Part shown: one piece after another, positions 27,058-35,512 of the stretch | How the letters are laid out: each line of letters opens with the position of its first letter | How positions within the stretch are numbered: position 1 is the first letter of the stretch | DNA from: Deltaproteobacteria bacterium | GTDB taxonomy: Bacteria; Myxococcota_A; Polyangia; Polyangiales; Ga0077539 | Direction of reading: 5' to 3' | Length of the DNA stretch: 64,000 bases | Assembly (NCBI GenBank): GCA_016704445.1 | Contig: JADJAE010000002.1 | Span: forward strand, 1-64,000 | The notes under the pieces: generated by a model | Seen by the model: only the letters and a program-made list of their open reading frames with translations | What the model was told of the DNA's origin: nothing | Database searches by the model: none | Translations under genes and position numbers: made by a program

Positions 27058-29517
27058 CTAAATAGCGCCGCGCGCGCAACGGAAGCCGAGAACGTAGTTG
27101 CGAACCGTCGGCGAGTTGTAGTTGCGGTACGACGCGTGAACATTAATGGCAGACACCTGATCCCAGGAAGCACCGCGGAACACGCGAGAAGTACCGCTGA
27201 CAGGGCCCGGTGGATTCATGACATACGAGCTGGCGGATCCTGTATAGGGCGCGTAGTAATCTGATGTCCACTCCCAAACATTGCCTGCCATGTCGAACAA
27301 TCCGAATGGTGAGTTGCCCAATGGGTAGGTGCGCACCGGGCATGTGCCTGACCGGGTCCGAACGTCACCTCTCCAGCACAACTGCGAAGTAGGCGCGTCA
27401 TTGCCCCACGGGTATATGCGCCCATCGGTGCCACGGGCGGCGTATTCCCATTGGGCCTCGGTCGGCAGATCACCTCCCCGTGACTGGCAGTACGCACGCG
27501 CTTGAGCCCAATCGACACAGTTGACCGGGTGACTCTCCCGACCAGCCACACCCCAGTTGCAGTTCGTGGTCGTGTCCGGCGCGCTGCAGGTCGCGCACGT
27601 CGCATAGGCCGATACAGTCACCTCCGCCTCATCCATACAGAACGCCGTCAGCTGAACCCCATGGATCGGCGCGTAGACCGCATCCCCCATCAGAAACATC
27701 CCCGCCGGAATGAGGCGCATCCCCGTCGGGCACGAGCCCGTCGCCACCTCCGTCTGACACGTCGCGCTACACCCGTCGCCGCTCACCGCGTTGCGGTCGT
27801 CGCACTGCTCCCCCGCGCCGACGACCCCGTCCCCGCACCTCACCGCGCAGCTCCCGCCCGCGCAGCTCTGCCCCGACGCGCACACCGTCGTGCAGCTACC
27901 GCAATGGGACGCATCCGTCGCAAGCGCCACGCACGCCCCGCTGCACACCGTCCCGCCGCTCGGACACGACTGCCCGCACGCCCCACCCGCGCACGTCGCG
28001 CTTCCGCCCGTCGGCGCAGGGCACGCCAAGCACAACGCGCCGCACGACGTCACCGCCGAGTCCGACACGCATCTGGTCCCGCAAAGGTGCGTTCCACTCC
28101 CGCAAACGCAGGCGCCCGACGCGGTGCACACGCCGCTGACGGGCGACGTGCAGGCTCCTGAGGTGCGCGGAGACGCCGAGCACGCCGCGCTTCCCGCGGT
28201 GCACACCATCATCCCCGACTGGGCGCAGCCACCGCTCCCGATCGAAGTGCACGCGCCGCCCAGGGCGGCGACGCAGATACCTCCACACAGGCTGGTCCCC
28301 ACGGGGCAGCCCATGCCGCACACGCCCGCCGAACAGCTCTGACCCGATGGGCAGGCGTTTCCACACGCGCCACAGTTGGACGCATCGCTCGCGAGCAACA
28401 CGCACGCCCCGCTGCACAACGTCGCGCCGGACGGGCACCTCTGGCCGCACGCACCGCCCCCGCAAGTCGCGCTCCCGCCCGTCGGAACCGGGCACGCCGT
28501 ACACGACGCGCCGCATGAACTCACGGCCGTGTCTGGCACGCACCTTCCGCTGCACAGGTGGCTCCCGACGGCGCACCATACTGCGGCGTCGACTCCAGCA
28601 TCGCGTGTCCCGCCATCGGTTGCCGGGCATCGCACGCCCTCGCATTGGCACGAGCCGGCACCACAGAGGTAGCCCGTGCTGCAACGATTGCCACAGGCTC
28701 CGCAGTTCATCCCATCGCTGTTGGTGTTGACGCACAGGCCGTCGCACAGGCTCTGTGGTGGCGAGCACCGACACCGCCCCGCGATGCAGACCTGATCGGT
28801 AGGACAGATGATACCGCACGCTCCGCAATTGCTCGCGGAACTCGTCAGATCAACGCATGACAAGTCGCCACATGGCACGCCGCTCGGGGGACATCCGACA
28901 TCGCTGACGGCATCGATTGCCCCGTCACCGACGACGTCGACCAGCCCCGCGTCTCTCGCGACTCCGATACCCGCCCAGCTGCCCGGCAACTCCCCTGTGT
29001 ACGGCCGCACCTCGGTCTGTGCGTCCACACCAACGCATTGTCCCGTGAGCACATGGCATCGCTCGCTGGGAGCGCACGTCCGCGATACGCACGCGTCCGC
29101 CAACAGCAGTCGCAGCTCCCCTGTCCAGCCCTTTGCGAAGCGCACCGATGCCCGCTGCGCCACCACCGCTGTCTCCCGTGTACACCCGGTGGGACGAGCG
29201 CATCCCAGCGCCTGCACCCACAGCGGTGACCCGTCGCTCTCGTCCAACGAGACGACCGTCACCCACAGCGGCAGTGCCTGTAGCCCATCGTCTGGGCCTA
29301 CTGCCGTCATGCGGCGGCTGCGCAGCACGCCATCCTGATCACCGCGGCGGATCTCCAATACGACCGACTGGATCATCCCCGTCGGACCCCAACTGAGGTC
29401 GGTGTCCACGCCCACGAGCAGTTGGGCACGCTCCACGTCACACGACGCCAGCCCCAGCACCGACGAAGTCAGCAACCCCATGTACCGACCGACTGCTCGC
29501 TCCCCCCTTGTCGTCAT
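27058..29517 (-). CDS. Cys-rich lipoprotein with C-terminal SUMF1/FGE-like domain
   Basis: The 819-aa protein has a lipobox (VLGLASC, about residues 20-26), then an about 150-residue N-terminal domain (VDTDLSWGPTG, VWVQALGC-type segment SPLWVQALGC, CTRETAVVAQR, LLLADACV) shared with two lipoproteins at 44-48 kb. Residues about 200-560 are Cys-rich repeats (NCGACGxxCPxGQxC), including one myxobacterial disulfide repeat (CGDGVVGAGEQCDDRN). The last about 220 residues are an FGE-sulfatase/SUMF1 domain (MRLIPAGMFLMGD, LPTEAQWEYAARG, FGLFDMAGNVWEWTSDYY, FRGASW), a fold shared with sulfatase activators and kinase-linked surface proteins. The ATG at 29517 has AGGGAG upstream. It is third in the kinase/TPR operon. 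Confidence 0.9.
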   Translation of the reverse strand: MTTRGERAVGRYMGLLTSSVLGLASCDVERAQLLVGVDTDLSWGPTGMIQSVVLEIRRGDQDGVLRSRRMTAVGPDDGLQALPLWVTVVSLDESDGSPLWVQALGCARPTGCTRETAVVAQRASVRFAKGWTGELRLLLADACVSRTCAPSERCHVLTGQCVGVDAQTEVRPYTGELPGSWAGIGVARDAGLVDVVGDGAIDAVSDVGCPPSGVPCGDLSCVDLTSSASNCGACGIICPTDQVCIAGRCRCSPPQSLCDGLCVNTNSDGMNCGACGNRCSTGYLCGAGSCQCEGVRCPATDGGTRDAGVDAAVWCAVGSHLCSGRCVPDTAVSSCGASCTACPVPTGGSATCGGGACGQRCPSGATLCSGACVLLASDASNCGACGNACPSGQSCSAGVCGMGCPVGTSLCGGICVAALGGACTSIGSGGCAQSGMMVCTAGSAACSASPRTSGACTSPVSGVCTASGACVCGSGTHLCGTRCVSDSAVTSCGALCLACPAPTGGSATCAGGACGQSCPSGGTVCSGACVALATDASHCGSCTTVCASGQSCAGGSCAVRCGDGVVGAGEQCDDRNAVSGDGCSATCQTEVATGSCPTGMRLIPAGMFLMGDAVYAPIHGVQLTAFCMDEAEVTVSAYATCATCSAPDTTTNCNWGVAGRESHPVNCVDWAQARAYCQSRGGDLPTEAQWEYAARGTDGRIYPWGNDAPTSQLCWRGDVRTRSGTCPVRTYPLGNSPFGLFDMAGNVWEWTSDYYAPYTGSASSYVMNPPGPVSGTSRVFRGASWDQVSAINVHASYRNYNSPTVRNYVLGFRCARGAI

Positions 29518-29531
29518 CCCAGGCTCCCTGT

Positions 29532-30398
29532 TCACTGCGCCGTCACCGCGTACACTCGGTAGGCTGTTCCGCCTACCGGGTCGGCCAGCCGATCGAACAG
29601 ACCTCCTGCAGCGAGCCCTACGAGCGTTCCGCCCAGCACCACGGCCCCGACCCCCGTCCAGAACCACCACCGCGACGTCACGCCCCCCGACGAAGCCACC
29701 GGCGCTGCCGCGCGCAGCGGGTGCGGCGTCACCACTGGAACCCTCGTGGCCACCGGAGCCACCGCTACGGGAGCCACGACCACGGGAGCCACCTCCACTG
29801 GCTCCGCCGCGCGCGTCAGGTCGAGGCTCACGCTCGCAGTCAACCCCCGTTCCACCGAGAAATCCTGTGCGAAAGCCTCGCGCGCGCCCACCGTCGCCCG
29901 CACCAGCACGTCGCCGGGCTCGACGAACACCGTCGCTGTCCCGCTCGCGACGTCCACCGGGCGCCCCTGCACCTCCACCCTCAGCCCCGTCGGAACCGGC
30001 GTTGCCGTCACGACCCGTACACGCCCGAACGGCACACATGCCGACGCGACCAGCCCCGCGCAGCCCTGCGTCACCCGCCCGCTCTCCGGGCTCGCGAGGT
30101 CAGCCTGCACGTCCGTCATGCACTGCGTGGCCGACTCACACGCGTCGCGCCCGAGGCCGAGCGCCTGCTGCTCCTGCGCGATGGACATCCGCAGCCCCGG
30201 CCGCATCTGGATCTGCGCCGCCTGCGTGAACAGCTCCAGCGCCACCCGATGGTCCCCCGCATCACGCGCGACGATCGCGCGCTCGATGAATTGACGCCGC
30301 ACCGCCGCATCGGGCGACGGCGTCTGCGCGCCCACGAACCCACCCGCCAGCGCCACTGACACAGCCAACGACCGAGCAGAGCTACGGATGGAATTCAT
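29532..30398 (-). CDS. Exported TPR/PEGA-type protein with C-terminal membrane helix
   Basis: The 288-aa protein has an N-terminal signal (SLAVSVALAGGFVGAQ), TPR-like helices (AIVARDAGDHRVALELFTQA), a PEGA-like beta segment (PVPTGLRVEVQGRPVDVASG), a Pro/Val-rich linker, and a hydrophobic C-terminal segment (WWFWTGVGAVVLGGTLVGLA). It lies between the kinase gene (30404) and the SUMF1 lipoprotein gene (29517), with intergenic gaps of 5 and 14 bp. A paralogue at 49865 has the same layout and a near-identical C-terminal helix. A role in the envelope, partnering the kinase, is inferred. Confidence 0.78.
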   Translation of the reverse strand: MNSIRSSARSLAVSVALAGGFVGAQTPSPDAAVRRQFIERAIVARDAGDHRVALELFTQAAQIQMRPGLRMSIAQEQQALGLGRDACESATQCMTDVQADLASPESGRVTQGCAGLVASACVPFGRVRVVTATPVPTGLRVEVQGRPVDVASGTATVFVEPGDVLVRATVGAREAFAQDFSVERGLTASVSLDLTRAAEPVEVAPVVVAPVAVAPVATRVPVVTPHPLRAAAPVASSGGVTSRWWFWTGVGAVVLGGTLVGLAAGGLFDRLADPVGGTAYRVYAVTAQ

Positions 30399-30403
30399 CG
30401 AGA

Positions 30404-31954
30404 TCACATCTCGTCGGCGCTGAGGTGGGGAGTGCTGTTGGGTGCCGGTCGCCGGGGCTCGAAGCTGGGCATCGGGAGCAATCTGCCCTGCGGCGCTGTT
30501 TGGCCCGGTCGAGCAAGGTGAGGCCGCGCGGTTCGCACCGTTGGTGCGGGATGCGTGACACGCGCCCCTGGTGTCAGGGCAGCAGGCCGTGGTGTGGCAG
30601 TCCGTGCAAGCGCAGCCACCGTGGGCACTGGCTGTGGTGCCGACGCAACCACCGCAGGCAACGGGGGTGTCGGTGGCGCGGGCGCAGCCACAGCAACCCC
30701 GGCCGACGCGGAACGCACTGCCGTCACGGGCACGGCGATCGGAGCAGTGGGCGTTGTTCCATTCCCCCGCTGCGCCCAGAGACCCGCACCGACCAGGAGC
30801 GCGACGAACCCGCCTAGTGCGACGAGACCCCACCGGGATCTCTTCGGTGCAGCGCCGGGATGCGTCACCGGACGAGTGAGCGCGAGCATGGTGTCGGGCG
30901 GCGGCCGGGACGACGACCACGGGTTCGACGTCGGCGTCGGCAACGGCAGCGTCTCCGCTGGCGCGGCCATCCAGTGCACTGGGCGCGTGGCCGCCTCTTC
31001 GAAATGCGTAGGCTCCACGAGCGGCGCGACAGGCCCGGCAGGGGGCCTCGTCATCGCCCGCAGTGAATTGGTCGGCGGCAGACTCGCCGACGCGGGCGGG
31101 CTGCTACCGCATTCAAGCACCGCGGACATCATCGCCCGCATGCTCCCGAACCGCTCCGTACGCTCGCGACGGAGGGCTGTCGCGATGATCTCGCGGAGGT
31201 CTGCCGGGCAGTCTGGGCAGTGCCTGTCGATCGGCGTCGGCGACTCCATTAGGATCTTCGCCATCAACACGTTCACGTTGGGCGACTCGAAGGGCAGCCG
31301 CCCGGTGAGCATCTCGTAGAGCACCACCCCGAGCGACCACACATCCGTCTGCGCATCGACGTCGGTCTGCCCCGATACCTGCTCCGGCGACATGTACGAC
31401 GGCGTCCCGATGGCGGACCCCTCCTGCGTGCGATGGGTGGCGCCCTCCGAGGCGGCGGTGTCCTTCGCGATGCCGAAGTCGATCACCTTCGGCACCACGT
31501 CACCGCTACGCGATCGGACGAGGAAGAGGTTGGCCGGCTTCAGGTCGCGATGCACGATGCCCCGCGCGTGCGCCGCCACCAGCGCCCCCATCACCGGCAC
31601 CACGATCGCCAGCGCCTCAGTCGCCCCGAGCCGCCGACCGGGCTGCGCCGCTAGGTGGGCCTCCAGGGTCTCTCCCTCAAGAAACTCCTGCACGATGTAG
31701 GTGATGCCGTGTGCGGCGTCGAGGTCGAGCACTTCGACGATGTTGGGGTGCGCGATCGCAGTGGTCGCCCGGGCCTCGCGCACGAAGCGCTGGGCCACCT
31801 CCGGACGCTGCATCCACTGGCTGTGCAGCACCTTCACCGCCACGCGACGCCCGGTGTTGAGGTTCTCCGCGGCGTACACCGCTCCCATACCGCCTTCGCC
31901 CAGCAAGCGATCGAGGCGGTATTTGCCGCCGATGATCTCCCCTACGGTCGCCAT
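30404..31954 (-). CDS. Membrane-anchored Ser/Thr protein kinase
   Basis: The 516-aa Hanks-type kinase has a Gly-rich loop (LLGEGGMGAVY, about residues 18-28), VAVKVLH with the ATP-binding Lys, HRDLKPANL with the catalytic Asp, DFGIA, and activation/APE region GTPSYMSPEQ. After the kinase domain (residues 1-275) come a Pro-rich stretch, one membrane helix (WGLVALGGFVALLVGAGLW, about residue 372) and a Pro/Ala-rich extracytoplasmic tail. The ATG at 31954 follows GAAGCAGG. It leads the operon kinase, TPR protein, SUMF1 lipoprotein, small low-GC gene. Confidence 0.93.
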   Translation of the reverse strand: MATVGEIIGGKYRLDRLLGEGGMGAVYAAENLNTGRRVAVKVLHSQWMQRPEVAQRFVREARATTAIAHPNIVEVLDLDAAHGITYIVQEFLEGETLEAHLAAQPGRRLGATEALAIVVPVMGALVAAHARGIVHRDLKPANLFLVRSRSGDVVPKVIDFGIAKDTAASEGATHRTQEGSAIGTPSYMSPEQVSGQTDVDAQTDVWSLGVVLYEMLTGRLPFESPNVNVLMAKILMESPTPIDRHCPDCPADLREIIATALRRERTERFGSMRAMMSAVLECGSSPPASASLPPTNSLRAMTRPPAGPVAPLVEPTHFEEAATRPVHWMAAPAETLPLPTPTSNPWSSSRPPPDTMLALTRPVTHPGAAPKRSRWGLVALGGFVALLVGAGLWAQRGNGTTPTAPIAVPVTAVRSASAGVAVAAPAPPTPPLPAVVASAPQPVPTVAALARTATPRPAALTPGARVTHPAPTVRTARPHLARPGQTAPQGRLLPMPSFEPRRPAPNSTPHLSADEM

Positions 31955-32191
31955 CACACGCCTGCTTCTCCCTCAAAACAAACGTATCGATGCCTGGAAG
32001 TTACGCGATGTGACGTCTACCACAAGCGAGAGGCTGCGGGCGGGCGCTGCGCCGCCGCGATGGTGAACTGCAAGAGGTCCCCCATGTGACCGGTCGACGG
32101 GTAGCGCACCGTGTGGACCCGTCGCGCGGTCGACGTCATGGCTCCGTACACCGCCACGGCGCATGTGATCCCGTCAGCCCGCGCAGGCCGT
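31955..32191. other. Intergenic region upstream of the kinase gene
   Basis: Upstream DNA of the kinase operon, with a slightly less GC-rich stretch near 31970-31985 (CAAAACAAACG) that could hold the kinase promoter on the - strand. No gene, RNA or clear terminator is visible up to the repeats that begin at 32192. Confidence 0.4.
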
Positions 32192-32235
32192 TTACATGCC
32201 CATGTTGAGCCCGTTACATGCCCATGTTGGGCATC
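32192..32235 (-). repeat. Two 22-bp direct copies that read as gene 3' ends
   Basis: TTACATGCCCATGTTG occurs at 32192 and again at 32214, a 22-bp period. Read on the - strand, both encode NMGM followed by TAA, so they look like successive copies of a gene's last codons. The second copy also forms a small hairpin (ATGCCCA, TGT, TGGGCAT). Confidence 0.6.
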
Positions 32236-32257
32236 CGATAGCGAGGGCGCTGGCGTC

Positions 32258-32291
32258 TTACAGCCTGATGCCCTCGAGCATCATCGGGTCG
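32258..32291 (-). repeat. Copy of the 3' end of the 33301-34386 gene, left of nuclease copy B
   Basis: These 34 bp match 33301-33334 except one base, and encode DPMMLEGIRL plus stop on the - strand. With the gene's own end at 33301 they form direct repeats that exactly bracket nuclease copy B, the picture expected if a cassette inserted at the gene's 3' end and rebuilt or duplicated it. Confidence 0.8.
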
Positions 32292-32375
32292 CGGTCCCAG
32301 CGCGGTCAGGGTATGTCCACGCCGTTGCCACCGTGGGTTGCGTCGTCCCCTCTCGGCGCTACGCCCCGCCAACCG

Positions 32376-33267
32376 ATGCCGAGCGCCGCGCACGAGACGA
32401 TGGTCGAGTTCATCCGGTCGCACCCGCAGTGGTTCGACGCGCTGCTGCGGGCGATGGGCCATGGGGCGCTGCCTGATGGGGCCCGCGCGGTCGATCCGTC
32501 GGCGCGAGTGGTCGATCCGGGCACGGTGCAGGTCGACGTGCTGCTCTCGTCCGGCGACGCGGGGCCCTGGGCGGTGGTCGAACTGCAACGCGACGACGAT
32601 CCCACGAAGGGGCGACGGTGGCTCCTGGCGGCGGCCGCGCTGCACGACCGCCGCGGGGTGATGGGGGACGTCTTCGTCGTGACGCACTCGCGCTCCGTCT
32701 CCCGCTGGGCGAGCACCGCGGCCGTCGTCGAGGGGCCGCACGGCACGCGCCTCGCGCTCATGCCGCGGGTGGTCTGCCTCCGCCGCGCGGACGCCGAGGC
32801 GCTGCTCGCGACCGGGCGACCGGAGCTGGCGTTGTTCGCCGCGTGGGCGGTACACGCGCAGCGCAGCGACGCCGCCGCGCGGCTCGTGCGACGGGCGATC
32901 GTGACGATGGGCGCGCTGCCCGACGCCGCGTTGCGGGGCGCGCTGGTCCGCGGGATGATCAATATGGTCGGTGACGAGCTTCGCGCGAAGCTCCGGGAGT
33001 TGCTCATGGATCTCAGCAAGGTGACCGAAGGACCCCTCATGCGTGACCTGCGCGAGGAGTTCGAACGTCGGGGGAAAGCTCGAGGGAAAGCTCGAGGGCG
33101 AGGCGAGCGCGCTGCTCCGGGTGCTCGCGCGGCGGGGCATCGCCATCGACGACGGGATGCGCGCGCGGGTGCTGGCCTGCTCCGACGCCGCGACGCTCGA
33201 CGCCTGGCTCGACCGGGCCGCGACCGCCGCCGACGCCACCGAGGTGTTCGGCGACGGCGGGGCCTGA
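32376..33267 (+). CDS. PD-(D/E)XK-like nuclease-family protein, copy B, frameshifted
   Basis: This copy is nearly identical to copy A (25506-26409) from about 80 bp upstream of the ATG (shared sequence starts at 32296) to the stop. The nuclease-like D54/E69/Q71 pattern is intact. It has two KLEG units where copy A has three, and one extra G near 33069-33073 breaks the frame at FERRG, after which GKLEGKLEGEASALLRVL continues in the next frame to a TGA at 33265-33267. The frameshift sits at a different G run from that in copy A, favouring sequencing error over shared decay. Confidence 0.7.
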
Positions 33268-33300
33268 CCTCCGCGCTCCTGAACCTCCCCTGACCGACCC

Positions 33301-34386
33301 TTACAGCCCGATGCCCTCGAGCATCATCGGGTCGAGGCCCAGCATCGCGAGGTAGGACACCGCGAGCACCGCCATCGCGCACACCGCCGCCCTCGCCGCC
33401 CTCGCCGACCCGCCGGGGCCGCCCACCACGTTGAGCGCCACCGCCACGAGGTACACGCCCAGCGCCCCGGCTCCCAGCACCGCGAAGGGCATCACCTCGT
33501 GGTCGTCGGCCATCTTCGCCATCGCCCCGCCGCCCGCGGTCAGCACCGCGAGCTGCACCAACGGCATCGGCCGACGCCACCGACGCCACAGCTCGCCGAG
33601 CTGTCCCCGTTGCTTCGCCAGCGCCAGCGCCGCCGCGCCCGACAGCGCCACCAGCGCCAGCACCGTCAGCGCCGCCTGCCGCAGCCGCAGCCGCCGCGAC
33701 AGCACCGCCGCCTCGGCGCGCACCTCGTCCGGGACCTGCACGCCCGACAGCTCCCGCTCGGCGCGCGCAGGGTCGCCCAGCACCCCGCGCAGCTCCACCA
33801 GCCGCGTCGCCGCGAGCTCGCGCAGCCCCGCCGGCGCCCCCTCGTCCTCCGCCAGCCTCAGGAACACGTCCGCCGCCGCCCTCTGCCGCTGCATCCTCCC
33901 CGCGAAGGCCTCCGCCACAAGCATCCAGGCCTCGGCGCGGACCGTTCCCGCGGGCCACGAGCGCGACTCCCGGTCGAGCGCCTCGAGCGCCCCAGGGTCG
34001 TCGCTCAGCGCCGTCGAGCGCCGCACCCGCTCCAGCGCCACCAGCGGCGCGAAGCCGCCCTCCGAGTGCGCCTGCAGGTCGTCGATGCGCGCCAGCGCCC
34101 GGGACGCGTACCGTGACCCAGGATCGCGCGCCACGAAACGCCGATAGCCCGCCAGCGCCGCCGGGAAATCCAGGGCCTCGTCGGCCATGTGCGCCAGGTG
34201 GTACTCGCCCAGCGCGGCCTCCGTCGGGTCCCCTCGGCCTACCGCCTCGGTGAACGCCGCCCTCGCCCTCGGGAGGTCGCCGGCCTCCAGCGCCGAGCGC
34301 CCCGCCTCGATGCGCGCGGGCGACTGACCCAGCGCCGTCGCGGGCCACGTCAGCGCGAGCGCCAGCACCGCGGCACCGCACCGCAT
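33301..34386 (-). CDS. Exported TPR-type membrane protein
   Basis: The 361-aa protein has a signal peptide (VLALALTWPATALGQ), TPR-like helices at residues about 25-110 (ARIEAGRSALEAGDLPRARAAF, LAGYRRFVARDPGSRYASRALA), and four hydrophobic helices in the C-terminal third (AALTVLALVALSGAAALALA, VMPFAVLGAGALGVYLVAVAL, AVCAMAVLAVSYLAMLGL). It starts 4 bp after the glpB stop, so it is translated with glpA-glpB. The function is unknown. Its last codons are the sequence duplicated at 26431 and 32258. Confidence 0.72.
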   Translation of the reverse strand: MRCGAAVLALALTWPATALGQSPARIEAGRSALEAGDLPRARAAFTEAVGRGDPTEAALGEYHLAHMADEALDFPAALAGYRRFVARDPGSRYASRALARIDDLQAHSEGGFAPLVALERVRRSTALSDDPGALEALDRESRSWPAGTVRAEAWMLVAEAFAGRMQRQRAAADVFLRLAEDEGAPAGLRELAATRLVELRGVLGDPARAERELSGVQVPDEVRAEAAVLSRRLRLRQAALTVLALVALSGAAALALAKQRGQLGELWRRWRRPMPLVQLAVLTAGGGAMAKMADDHEVMPFAVLGAGALGVYLVAVALNVVGGPGGSARAARAAVCAMAVLAVSYLAMLGLDPMMLEGIGL

Positions 34387-34390
34387 CGAG

Positions 34391-35512
34391 TCAGCCCCGG
34401 CGCCCGATCGCCTGCGCCGCCGAGCGACCCGCGCGAGCCCCGTCGGCCAGCGCGTCGGCCACGCCGTCGCCGCCGCGCCCGTTGCACACCTCGCCCGCGG
34501 CGTAGAGCCACTCGCCCAGCGGCGTCTCTCCGTCGCCGTCCAGCACCCGCCCCGAGGGGTCTACCCGCAGCCCCGCGCCCCGCGCCCGCCCGGTGTGCTC
34601 GTCGAACCACTCCACCGGGTCGGCCCCGCGCGCCGCCCCCGCGCGCGACAGCACCCGCCTCCGGTCGCGGGTCCACACCGGGGCGCCGGCCGCCGCCTCG
34701 CGGAGGGTCTCCTCGAAGACCAGGCCGCCGCCCACAAGGCCCCCGGTGGCAAGCACCACCGAGCGGGTCTTCACCAGCCGCCCGCTTCGGAATACCAGCC
34801 CCGGTAACCTCCCGGGCTTCACCGTCGCCCGGTCGTTGAGCACCGCCACCCCCTCGGGCAGCCAGCGCCGCATCGCCCGCATCGCCCTCAGCCCCGGCGG
34901 ATCGCCCGGCGACCCCGCCGCCTCGCCCACGGGGATGCCCAGCACCGCCCCCATGCGCGCCGCCACGTCGAGCCGCGACAGCCCCAGCACCGGCGGCAGC
35001 AGCAGCCCCGACAGCCCCTCGCAGCGAGGCGCCAGCGAGCGGGCGAAGGCCTCCGCCGCGCCCTCCGGGTCGAGGGTCACCGCCACCTCCCGAAAGCTCT
35101 GCCCCGTCGGGGCGTCGTCGGGCGCGGTCACCACCCGGGCGCCCAGGGTCTGCGCCACCAGCCGCGCCGACCACGAGGGGTGCGTCGCGAGGTCGAGCAC
35201 GCCGGGCGTCCCTCCGAGGCTGAGCGCGCTGACGTCCAGCAGCGAGCGCAGCGCCCCCGCGGCGCCCTCCAGCAGCCAGCCCGCCACGGTCACGTACCGA
35301 CCGCCCACCCGCCACAGGTCGCCCGCCGCCCACGCCGCGAAGGGATCGCGCGCCGCCCCCCACACCACCCCGGAGCCCAGCGAGGTCGCGCCGCCGCCGT
35401 CGGCCACCACCGCCACCGTCGCGCCCGCCTCGTGCGCCGCGCGCGCCGCCGCGACGCCCGCCGCGCCGCCGCCGATCACCAGCACGTCCGCCGTCACCTC
35501 GTGCGCGCTCAC
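34391..35512 (-). CDS. glpB: Anaerobic glycerol-3-phosphate dehydrogenase subunit B-like flavoprotein
   Basis: The 373-aa protein begins with a dinucleotide-binding motif (DVLVIGGGAAGVAAARAAHEAG-type, residues about 8-29), has SLGSGVVWGAA, and ends with LYAAGEVCNGRGGDGVADAL, the C-terminal GlpB/FAD signature. GlpB is the second subunit of the GlpABC complex that oxidises glycerol 3-phosphate to dihydroxyacetone phosphate and passes electrons to quinone. A GTG start at 35512 overlaps the glpA stop. GlpC (the Fe-S membrane subunit) is not found beside it, so either it lies elsewhere or this pair uses another acceptor. Confidence 0.8.
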   Translation of the reverse strand: MSAHEVTADVLVIGGGAAGVAAARAAHEAGATVAVVADGGGATSLGSGVVWGAARDPFAAWAAGDLWRVGGRYVTVAGWLLEGAAGALRSLLDVSALSLGGTPGVLDLATHPSWSARLVAQTLGARVVTAPDDAPTGQSFREVAVTLDPEGAAEAFARSLAPRCEGLSGLLLPPVLGLSRLDVAARMGAVLGIPVGEAAGSPGDPPGLRAMRAMRRWLPEGVAVLNDRATVKPGRLPGLVFRSGRLVKTRSVVLATGGLVGGGLVFEETLREAAAGAPVWTRDRRRVLSRAGAARGADPVEWFDEHTGRARGAGLRVDPSGRVLDGDGETPLGEWLYAAGEVCNGRGGDGVADALADGARAGRSAAQAIGRRG

